The translations under genes were made by a program, and so were the position numbers. This document shows, piece by piece, positions 1 to 8,700 of a DNA stretch of 10,872 nt. How positions within the stretch are numbered: position 1 is the stretch's first letter; every line of letters begins with the position of its first letter. The notes under the pieces are model-generated. The model ran no database searches. It was not told the origin of the DNA and saw nothing but the letters and a program-made list of their open reading frames with translations. The DNA lies in contig LSSN01003120.1 in assembly GCA_001970855.1 (NCBI GenBank), positions 1 through 10,872 of the forward strand, given 5' to 3'. Origin of the DNA: Smittium culicis (taxonomy: Eukaryota > Kickxellomycota > Harpellomycetes > Harpellales > Legeriomycetaceae).

Positions 1-294
1 TTTTTTTTTGGATTTTTTGAGATTGACACCCTATTTCTTTTTTTTTTGTTTAATGATTTTATCTTTTAAATCTTCACATTGGTATTTCCAATGTTCTTCT
101 TTTTTGCAATAAGTACAAATTGCTTGGGCTCCTTTCCACAGTAATAGAACTTTAATGTCCATTATCACTAATGAGGGAGGAATTTGGCTATCTTTTTTTG
201 TTCTAAAATTATTTTTAATGCTTTTTGATGGGAACGCATTAATTTTTTTAAAATTCAGGGCAGTAATATCAAGAACTTTCACTATTTTAGAAAG
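1..294 (-). pseudogene. Retroelement ORF fragment with CCHC zinc knuckle (Gag or LINE ORF1-like), broken
   Basis: The minus-strand frame is open from about 294 down to a TAG at 31-33. Beyond that stop the same frame continues to the window edge with a lysine-rich tail. Counting from the GTG at 280-282, the cysteines at residues 56, 59 and 69 and the histidine at 64 form C-x2-C-x4-H-x4-C, a CCHC zinc knuckle (CTYCKKEEHWKYQC). This nucleic-acid-binding motif is typical of retroelement Gag and LINE ORF1 proteins. A tryptophan-containing stretch (LLLWKGAQAI) just before the knuckle and a basic tail after it also fit such proteins. The frame has no ATG: the codon at 280-282 is GTG, and a TAA at 295-297 closes the frame upstream. 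The position after the third ligand-spacing residue is Glu-His rather than the commoner Gly-His. I read this as a decayed fragment whose remainder lies left of the window. LTR element versus LINE cannot be decided here. Confidence 0.6.
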
Positions 295-517
295 TTAATC
301 ATATGCTTTTTTGACTACTTCCCAGACGAACTTCTATATTTTAAATAAACTTATTTAACACAATTAATTATATTATGTAACTATTTTATTTTCCTGATAA
401 CTTCTTGACCAAGTCAATACATATAAAATTATTCTGAGAATTGCACTCGAATTTCTATATTATACATTTAGAAAAAGTTTAGTGAAAATACCCTAGGAAT
501 TCTACGCACAGCATTAT

Positions 518-537
518 TGTAAGAATCCATTCTTACA
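518..537. repeat. Perfect 9-bp inverted repeat, 2-bp spacer
   Basis: TGTAAGAAT at 518-526 is followed by CC and then by its exact reverse complement ATTCTTACA at 529-537. A second, shorter inverted repeat lies close by: CATTGT at 576-581 and ACAATG at 587-592. Both lie in the C-rich coding-like stretch. The ends TG...CA would also suit a terminal motif of a mobile element, but I found no second copy or target-site duplication in the window. Confidence 0.6.
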
Positions 538-677
538 GCCTCATTGTGTATAACAACCCCAGGCGTTACAACGACCATTGTGCCCAACAATGACCTAACA
601 AATCCTGAACAATAAAAAATAAACAAAAAACGTTCTACAAGTACACTAAAGACAACTAATATATCTCATAAAGATAC

Positions 678-721
678 TTAAACGACTACTTTCCCATCCC
701 ATGGAAAAGCAAGTCGTTTAA
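678..721. repeat. Long hairpin with 10-bp perfect outer stem
   Basis: TTAAACGACT at 678-687 is matched exactly by AGTCGTTTAA at 712-721. Inside these arms, CTTTCC (689-694) can pair with GGAAAAG (703-709) with one bulged A, leaving the loop CATCCCAT. The whole element could fold into about 16 base pairs. A T-rich run follows at 723-728. It could be a structured RNA element, a terminator-like hairpin or the remnant ends of a small mobile element. Nothing in the sequence decides between these. Confidence 0.55.
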
Positions 722-1070
722 TCTTTTTATTATCTACTCCTGAGCTTCACATTAGTTACTAGTTCCCCAATTTTATATAATTCATAGTCATATTAAATAA
801 AAATCCAATTTTAACTTCTAGTCTTAACAATTATGCAGTCGAATATCCAACCGCCCATGTAATCAGTTGTCCCCTATACGCACTTCTTTCACGTTTGGGG
901 CGGGATACGAAGAAAACGAATATCCAACTTCATCAATACCCAGTTACAGCCGCGATCACCCTCCACCTTCTGAGTCTGACCCTGAAGACCTTGTACTAAA
1001 GTATCCGCTTGAGAATACCGAAAAGTGCAAGGATGAAACCGAATTCGATTTAAAAAGGCCGTCTTAGACG

Positions 1071-2250
1071 TTAATACTGATGCAAATGTTAACTAAAAAT
1101 TAGCTTGATAAATTTTATTATAATTACAAAATAGAAACACTTGTCAATTATGGTAAAATTTTTTTTATTATTTATGCCTTAAAAAAACTGTCTTGCAAAT
1201 TTTTTTCATTTTAAAAATTTCTTAGTTTATCTAAGTTTACATTAATAATTTTTATTTAAATTTTTAGTTTTTATTTGTACTTTTTTAAAGTATGGTTTAT
1301 TTTTTTATAATAAAAATATTCTAAAAGTAATATAATTGAGAGTATTAGTAAAGTATAACTAGAAGTGGTTTAAAATGTAAAAGGAGGGAAATGAGGTTTA
1401 GTGATACCAGTTATCGCTGAACCCTAATTTTATTCCCGGTTCTATTGAAAACCATTTGATTTTTATAGCTAGCTAGGTTTTGATAGCTTTTATTATTTTT
1501 TTTTTAAATTGGTATAAATTACAGAGTTTGTCTAAACAGAAAATAATAAAAATTATTTTATTTGTTAGTTTTTATTTTTATTAAATAGATTTAAATTCCC
1601 GATTTTTATTTAAACAGCACTAAATAATTTTATTCCAAGCCCTCAGAATTGGTGATACAAGTAATCCCGTTTTCTAATCCTGTAAAATAATAACACCTAT
1701 CAACCGCACATTTCAATGATTTTAATGTTATTAATATTTTAAACTTATTTTTATAGAAGACTAAAAAACAGTCTATGTTATATTTAAAAATTGATTATTG
1801 CAGCTCATAGTGTGGTGAATTTAAAAGAAATTCGACTGGCTGTTCTTTCACTCTCGTAATGCCCTTCATAGATTAATGGTTAACCCTTTCCCGCCCAACA
1901 CTCTTAAAAAATACGAAATTATTGATTTGTTTTATTATTTATAATTATAATTTTTATTTGTTGATAATCTATAATTTATCAACTATTGATTGATTCTCAC
2001 AATTAAGCTGTTTTTATTGAATATAGTTGACTGTATTTTTTAGACCAAAAACAGTCTACCGCCCCTGAAAGAGTTCAATATCTCCTTTTTACATAAATGA
2101 TATTAATTTATTTATAAGGCTTTTTAATAGTTATATTTTTATTTAAGTATCATTTAAAATTAAACTTTTAAAACTCAAACCGCTTAGTTATACTTTTTAA
2201 TGTACAAGTAATATTGAGTAGAAGTAGGCTTAATCAAAGCTAGTACAAAT
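1071..2250. other. AT-rich intergenic DNA without recognisable gene
   Basis: This stretch is dominated by A and T runs with stop codons in all frames. I see no tRNA, no rRNA and no protein motif. G+C-richer patches occur near 1395-1445, 1640-1710 and 1800-1905. The last contains a short open segment of only 22 codons (1788-1853). An 8-bp inverted repeat, GTTGATAA (1960-1967) with TTATCAAC (1976-1983), lies near the middle of its right half. These patches may be remnants of older coding or mobile sequence, but none can be assigned. Confidence 0.5.
1395..1423. repeat. Hairpin of 12 bp with 5-nt loop
   Basis: GGTTTAGTGATA (1395-1406) pairs along its whole length with TATCGCTGAACC (1412-1423), including two G-U pairs, around the loop CCAGT. 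The G-U pairs only work if the plus strand is transcribed as RNA, since the minus strand would have A-C mismatches there. It lies alone in AT-rich DNA. No tRNA-type A and B boxes were recognisable around it, so the role is unknown. Confidence 0.5.
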
Positions 2251-2264
2251 ATTTAACACTTCAA

Positions 2265-2380
2265 CCCAATAGCTTTCAATTATCTGTCCCTCTGAATATC
2301 ATTAGCCAATAATATTTGCTGGTTGTCACATATTTCACTGCCCAATAGCTAGAATATCTATGATTTACTCTGCCAATAAT
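2265..2380 (+). promoter_or_regulatory. Cluster of four CCAAT boxes upstream of RRP5
   Basis: CCAAT occurs at 2266-2270, 2306-2310, 2342-2346 and 2373-2377, all on the plus strand and spaced 40, 36 and 31 bp apart. The first and third copies share the 10-mer CCCAATAGCT (2265-2274 and 2341-2350). The second and fourth share GCCAATAAT (2305-2313 and 2372-2380). The order A-B-A-B suggests an old tandem duplication of about 70 bp. CCAAT is the binding core of the fungal HAP complex (NF-Y in animals). The cluster sits about 370-480 bp before the RRP5 start codon, a reasonable place for upstream activating sites. Binding is inferred, not shown. Confidence 0.45.
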
Positions 2381-2427
2381 AATGAACAAAATTTTGAAAT
2401 ATATTTTCAGATCAAATTTTGATTTAT

Positions 2428-2532
2428 AAAAATTTTTTTTTTATTAAATTGTTGAATTACATATCAGTATTTTCAACTAATGGAAAAAAAAAAAAATTAC
2501 TCCAAAAACTGCAAGTAAAAAAAACTTTTTTA
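2428..2532. promoter_or_regulatory. Poly(dA:dT) tracts in the RRP5 promoter region
   Basis: An A5T10 tract (2428-2442), an A13 run (2484-2496) and an A8-C-T7 element (2517-2532) lie 215-320 bp before the start codon. Such tracts disfavour nucleosomes in fungal promoters. The AAAAATTTT at 2428-2436 also resembles the RRPE motif known from ribosome-biogenesis genes of budding yeasts, but in DNA this AT-rich such a match carries little weight. Confidence 0.35.
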
Positions 2533-2628
2533 TTGAAATTCATTCAAGATCAAAGCCGTTTAAAAGAGTTTGAGTAAAAAGTGTTGCAAAAACAAAAAGG
2601 TCATCATTTTTCTTTTACGCACAATCTT

Positions 2629-2634
2629 TATATA
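2629..2634 (+). promoter_or_regulatory. Possible TATA box of RRP5
   Basis: TATATA within CTTTATATAGAG lies about 115 bp before the RRP5 start codon. The stretch from about 2640 to the ATG is rich in A, C and T and nearly free of G, with repeated TTAC motifs. That is the look of an unstructured 5' leader. Transcription would then begin between here and the ATG, but the exact start cannot be read from sequence. Confidence 0.35.
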
Positions 2635-2747
2635 GAGTTTTCTAATACTAGCACACTTACTTACACTATAATCTTATTCACAAACTCTACCCTTACAAAA
2701 GAAATAACCTACCTTACAACCACCTATACGCTTCAACTAAAAACAAT

Positions 2748-5700
2748 ATGAACTTTCCTTCTAAAAAGCTTGCCACTGTTGTGGGACAGCTTCCCGTCGT
2801 AAAAAGTACTGAAAATAACTCAACTACTAAATCTAGTAACGGCCTACTCCCCCCTAAGAAAGTAAAGCCATCAATAGAAGAACAGGATTTCCCAAGAGGT
2901 GGAAGTTCAGGCCTCACACACATCGAATATAAACAAGTTGCCCACCAGGCTGACATGGATCTGTTCAAAGAAGAAGAAACTACAAAGAAAGCAAAGAGAA
3001 AACCCGCAATTAAATCAACTCCCTCAAAGAAACCTAAAGTCCAAAGCTCTGAACCAGATTTTGATGACCAGGTCTCAAAAGCTTACAAGTCAATTTCTCC
3101 CCTCAATTTTAGAAGACTTATCAAAGGCGATAAAATCTTGGGTGTCGTTTCAAAGATTGACGATCTAGGCCTTAAAATTTCTCTGCCCGACAATCTCGTT
3201 GGTTACGTCCCAATCACTCAAATCAGTAAAGAATTAACTACTCTAGTTGAAGATATAGCCCAACATGAGTCGGCTGACGATGAAGATTCCTTCCAACACG
3301 ACGATTCTGCCCTTGATTTATCTTCCAGGTTTTATCTTGGCCAATTTGTTAAATGCTCAATCACCTCTGTTTCTGAAGCCCTCAAAAAGGCCTCAAAAAT
3401 TTCAAACTCTTCTCAAGACTTGTCAAAATCTGATAAATCTATCGAATTGTCCCTTGAACCTGAAATTGTAAATAAAGGGTTGCTTGTTGGTGACATCTCT
3501 ACTGGAATGGTCTTATCCGCGAGCATCTCAAGCATTGAAGATCACGGGTACGTATTAAATATTGGTATCAATGGAGTTAATGGATTCTTACCTTTTTCCC
3601 AAGCATCAGAGTTTACCAACTCTAATTTTTCCCACATCAATAACTCAAGTCACGACCAAACAGAACCACAGAAACTAAATATAGGACAAGTTATTTTGGT
3701 TTCTGTTTCTTTAGATAACAAAGATTTGGGCTCTGCTAAATCAAGCCAAATAAGAGTTATTAATTTTACCGCAGATCCAAAAACTGTTTCAAAAGCTCAA
3801 GTTGTTGATACTATTGGTAACATCCACAGCATTCAACCTGGTTCAATTGTAAATGCGCTAATAACTAGTATTGGTGAAAAGGGTGCCACTTTACAATTTA
3901 TGGGCTTTTATGACGCTATAGCCCCAATATCAAACCTCCGCACTACCACGGCTACCGATCCAAATGAAATCCTAGCAAAGATTAAAATGGGGAATAACAT
4001 CAAAGTTAGAATCACCTACGTCTCTCTATCAACTGATTCTAAACAGATCATGGTATCCTCTTCCCCTCACATAACTAACCTGTCTATCCCAAAACACCAA
4101 TATTCCACCATTATTGATTCCCCTACTGATTTAATCGATAGTCCCGACCACTGGTGGCCATTGAAATACGGCTCCATCGCTGACTCTATTGTTAACAGAA
4201 CCGATGACAAAAGAGGAGTTTACTCAACAATTAAAAACTCATCAAATCAATCTTTATTCTCGTTCACCACCTTAAATAACACTACCGACGCTGCCTCTGA
4301 CTCATCAAACCCCATCAGTCTTTCTAAATTTAAAGTTGGCTCAATCGTAAAATCTAGAGTAATTGGCTTTTCACCAATGGATAACACTATTATTACAACT
4401 TTTAAAAAATCTGTGGTTGATGAGCCTTTATTCCAACTATCTGACCTATCTAAGGCTCAGATAATCAAATCAACCATAGAAAACATAACACCAACTGGAA
4501 TTTTTGTTCGAGTTTCGCCATTTTTGACCGGTCTTGTTCCTCTTGACCATCTTTCTGATATTAAACTTTCAAGCATCGAGAGACGTTTTAAGGTTGGCGA
4601 CGTTGTAAAATCTCAAATTTTAAATATCAACTATGCAAGAAAAAAATTCACCGTTACTTTTAGAAAATCTTTTGTCGAAAGCAAACTATTGCCTCTAATA
4701 AGCTATGACCAATCTTCAGTCAATAAAATTACCAACGGTATTGTTCTAAACGTCAAAGAAAAGGGTGCCATTATAGGGTTTTATCAAGGAATAACTGGTT
4801 ACTTACCTATCAATGAAATCAATACCAAGTTTGTTTCCGATATTAACGAGTTTTTGAGATTGGGCATGTCCATTAAGGTCAGAATCACCAGTATTGAACC
4901 AAACAGCAAAAAGGTCTACTGCAGTCTTATAATTGATCCATCAGCACAAAAAAAATCTTCTTCTAAAAATGAAGTTGAAAACACAGAAGCTGCACATGTC
5001 GGAAAAGTCTATGATGAATCCACAGTCGAATTTATTAACGAGGCCAACATTGGTTTGGTTCTAAGTCCCGATAACATTAAAGCAACTTTGAATATTGGTC
5101 ATTTAAGCGATCATTTAGGCAACCTTGTAGAAAGAATTAAAAACATTTTGTCCGCTGGTTCTAAATTAGGGATCCCAGTTGTTGTTATTGAAAATAGAAG
5201 TACTGGTGTCATTGTAAGTGCTAAACCACTCCTTGTCCACTCCTCGAGAACTAACTCTTTAGTAAAATCGTTTGATGACTGTAAAGTAGGTATGGTAGTT
5301 GCTGGTTTCGTTACTCATACCACAAATTTCGGTGTCTTTGTTAAGTTCTTTAATGGATTTTCGGGACTTGCCAATATCAACTCCATTTCCGACAACTACA
5401 TAAGCTCAATTGAATCTGAATTCCAGCCTGACCAGACTGTTTTAGCTAAAGTCGTTTCTGTAAACCCAAATAAGAAGACGATCAACTTGAGCTTAAAACC
5501 AAGCCAGGTAAACTCTAGCTCTGATGATTCTTCAAACGATTCTGTCAGCAACACAGCAAACACTATCTTTGTTAACCAACTATTTGGAACTGAAAGAAAA
5601 ATCCTTCAATCGAAAAGCGATTCTTCTCTTTTGAAGCTTTACAATATTTATGGTGCCACTTTGGGCGAATGCATGAACATCAAAATTGATCAGATCTTAT

Positions 5701-8700
5701 CTTATGGCTGGACTGCAAAACTTGATAACAAAGAAAAATCTAACTCTCTCCAGAACCCTAGCGGCTTTGTTTCTCTTGATCACATTACAAAAAATACCAA
5801 TGATGCCTCAACAAAATCCGCTGAGCAAAAGTCGGGTTCGGTTTTAAATGCAAAAGCTATCGATACTGACTACTTTAAAAAAGTTATCGATTTTTCTGCT
5901 AAAACTAGTCTCGCTGGTGCTTCTAAAATTAAGGATAAAAAAAAAAAGGAGATTCACAACAAGCTTACTGAACTCTCAGTGTCAAAAACCGAAGTCGAGG
6001 TTATTGTTGAATTAGTTAAAGAAGATCACCTTGTTTTATCAGTACCATCGTGCAACAACTCTCTTGTCTATGCATGCTCGAAGTCACTCAACTTTAGAGA
6101 AAAGCCCTTTAACAGATACAAAATTGGACAACGATTGAGGGGTCAAGTTTTGGTCGACGAAGATCAAAGCAGAGTTTTGTGTGTAATCAACCCCAAAAAA
6201 GAAGATAACTCATTAGCATCAGTCAACAGAATCGTGAACAATCCTGTTGATCCTTCAGTTAGATATTTTGAAGACTACCAGCCCGGTAAAGTAACAAAAG
6301 CTAAAGTTATCTCTATTTCTAAAAACAAACTGCATGCAAACTTGGAGCTTGCTGATGGTATCAAATCTCGACTTGTATCCAACGAACTCATTGGAACTTA
6401 CTCTGGAAACGAAAACATTTTTACCGGGTGCAATATCACACCTGGAAATATTATCCCGGTTGTTATTTTAGGCGCTTACGTCAGCAAAAATGCCGAGTAT
6501 TTACCAATCACTCGCAGAATATCTCCTTCAAAAGCTATTCTTGACTTGTCAGTTGAAAATAGCACCGCTGCTGATCAGAGATCAATGAAAATCGCTGATA
6601 TCAAACCCAATATGGAAATAAACTGCATCGTAGCTAGCGTTGATAACGCAAGAAACGGTGGTATATGGGTTCAGATAAACAACAACCTAAAAGCCAAAGT
6701 CCCTGTTTCCTCAATTACAAATGACTTTGACTCGTTGAAAAATTTGCCAGCAAAGTTTTTGGTTGGATCGCCTATTCAAGTTAAAATTACAAACTCTAAC
6801 GCAAAAAAGGTCTTCATCGACGCTATTTTAAGCGATGATGAATACTCCAAAAGACAGGTTTCAAAGCCAATCAGCTCAGCAAAATCTCTTAAAGTTGGCA
6901 GTATCGTTGGTGGATACTTGAATAAATTCGACTCTAAGTTTGGAATTGAAGCTGCTATCAGCTGCTACAGTTCTGGAAAGACTTCGTCTGTTATAGGAAA
7001 AATATCGCTTGTTGACATTTCTGATGATTACAAATCTATAAGTAGTTTTGTCAAAAGAGTTTCTAGCGCAAATAACTTGATCCAAGTAAAAGTTATTTCT
7101 TTGGACTCAAGTGCTAAACGCATTGAATTGTCATCAAGGCCAAGTGTAATTGAAAACAGAAGCGATAACGTTGTTGATCCGTTGGTATCTGAAATTAGTG
7201 ACCTAGTTGTTGGTCAAAAAGTTAGCGGCTTCATCACTGTAGTTAATACTAACGGTGCCTTTGTTTTGATAGGTTCTAACAGACTATCCGGAAGAGTTAA
7301 ATTGAGCGAAATGAGCAAGGAGTATATCAAATCACCAGAAACTGCATTCAAGCCTGGGACAATAGTCAAAACCACTGTTCTGAGCGTTGATAGTAAAAAT
7401 AAAAAAGTTGAGCTATCGATGATTGCTTCCTCAGACTCTAAACCTCTTGCTGAAGGTTCCATTGTCAAAGGTAACGTCACTAAAATAAATGATTCTGGCT
7501 TATTTATCACAATCTATGACAACTCCAAGAGAAAGAGAATACTATGTCTGTGCCCTATTGGTGAAATTGCAGAAGTTAATGACCAAACTCCTAAAGATCT
7601 TCTTAGCCACTACAACATTGGCGATAAAGTTATTGCTAAAATCGTTAAAGTTGATGATAAATCAAAAATCACTCTTAGCTTGAAATCAAGCCACTTTATC
7701 AACTCTGATGGAGAAAAATTAGTAACCGAAGATCTAGAGCTCCAAGCTCCTGATTTTAATGAGTTAAGCGATGCTGAAAATAGCGATGCAGAATCAGACC
7801 AAATGGATGTTGACGATGATGAAACAAACATCAATTCTGAAAACGAAGACGTAGATATGGGCGAAGAAGACGAATCGGATGAATCTGATGAGGAAGACGA
7901 AGAAGAAGAAGAAGAAGTATCTGCTTCGAATAAGCCTACACTTAATATCAGTAGCGGCTTCAGCTGGGAAAACGATGTTGAAGACGAGGATGAAGGTATG
8001 ATTAGTGACGATGGATCTGACGAAGAAAGCTCAGAGTTCAAAAAATCCGATGGATTAAAAATCAAAAAGAAATCAAATGTAGTTGATGATATTACTGGAG
8101 ATATTCTAGACAAGCAACCAACAACAGTTGAAGAGTTTGAGAGACTATTGGTATCATCACCAAACAGTTCATTCGTCTGGGTTAGCTATATGGCATTCTA
8201 CTGCGATTTGGGTGAAATTGAAATGGCGCGCAAAGTATGCGAAAGAGGTCTAGATAAGATTTCATTCAGAATGGAGAAAGAGAAAATGAATTTGTATGTA
8301 GCTAGCTTGAACTTGGAATATAAGTTTGGAAATAAAGAAACACTAAAGTCAGCTCTCGATAAGGCACTCACCTACATGAACCAGAAGCACATCTATATAC
8401 AATTAGCAAGTATATACTCAGCCAACAATGACAACGACCTTTGCCTTGATACTTTTATTACAATGTCAAAAAAATTCAAGACATCGGCTAAAGTATGGAT
8501 CAAGTATTACGAATTCTGCTTGAAAACACAAAAAGAATCAAACGAAATCATGAAAAGATCGCTTATTTGCCTTCCAAAAAGAAAGCATATAAAAGTAATT
8601 TCGAAATATGCCACATTATCGTTCAAGTACAACCAGCAAGAGGTTGCTAGAACCATTTTTGAGAACCTAATATCAAACTATCCAAACCGTACGGATTTAT

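Larger units (their letters stand above)
472..1067 (+). other. Coding-like, disrupted stretch (possible decayed gene or retroelement relic)
   Basis: This stretch is visibly richer in G+C, especially C, than the DNA on either side. It holds plus-strand open segments in changing frames. Positions 472-519 are open, a TAA interrupts at 520-522, and the same frame is open again from 523 to a TAA at 613-615 (contains ESILTASL and NNDLTNPEQ). A different frame is open around 623-680. The frame 828-1067 is open for 79 codons and ends in TAG. It reads as a Ser/Pro/Glu-rich, acidic peptide (HPPPSESDPEDLVLKYP) and has no ATG, its nearest start-like codon being the TTG at 867. A short ATG frame at 833 stops after nine codons. 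No domain is recognisable. A decayed gene or transposon coding region explains the shifting frames and composition best, but an ordinary G+C-richer spacer is possible. Confidence 0.3.

Noticed and set aside
1800..1905. A G+C-richer patch that looked like a possible tRNA or exon (a TTATTGCAG before it resembles a 3' splice site).
   Set aside because: No cloverleaf or internal promoter boxes could be built, and the longest open segment is only 22 codons.
1762..2058. AAAAACAGTCTA occurs at 1764-1775 and 2047-2058, each within a small inverted repeat of the AGACT/AGTCT type.
   Set aside because: The shared block is short and A-rich, so chance is sufficient.
2899..3168. An 89-codon plus-strand frame, with others at 3265-3471 and 7489-7683.
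   Set aside because: They are alternative-frame shadows of RRP5. The RRP5 frame carries conserved family motifs over the same bases.
7214..7510. A 98-codon minus-strand frame, and similar ones at 2714-2968, 6876-7085 and 8678-8911.
   Set aside because: All lie inside the strongly supported RRP5 coding sequence and show no domain of their own.
7610..8113. A 167-codon serine-rich frame on the minus strand.
   Set aside because: It is the antisense image of the acidic GAA/GAT-rich linker of Rrp5, which reads as serine codons on the other strand.
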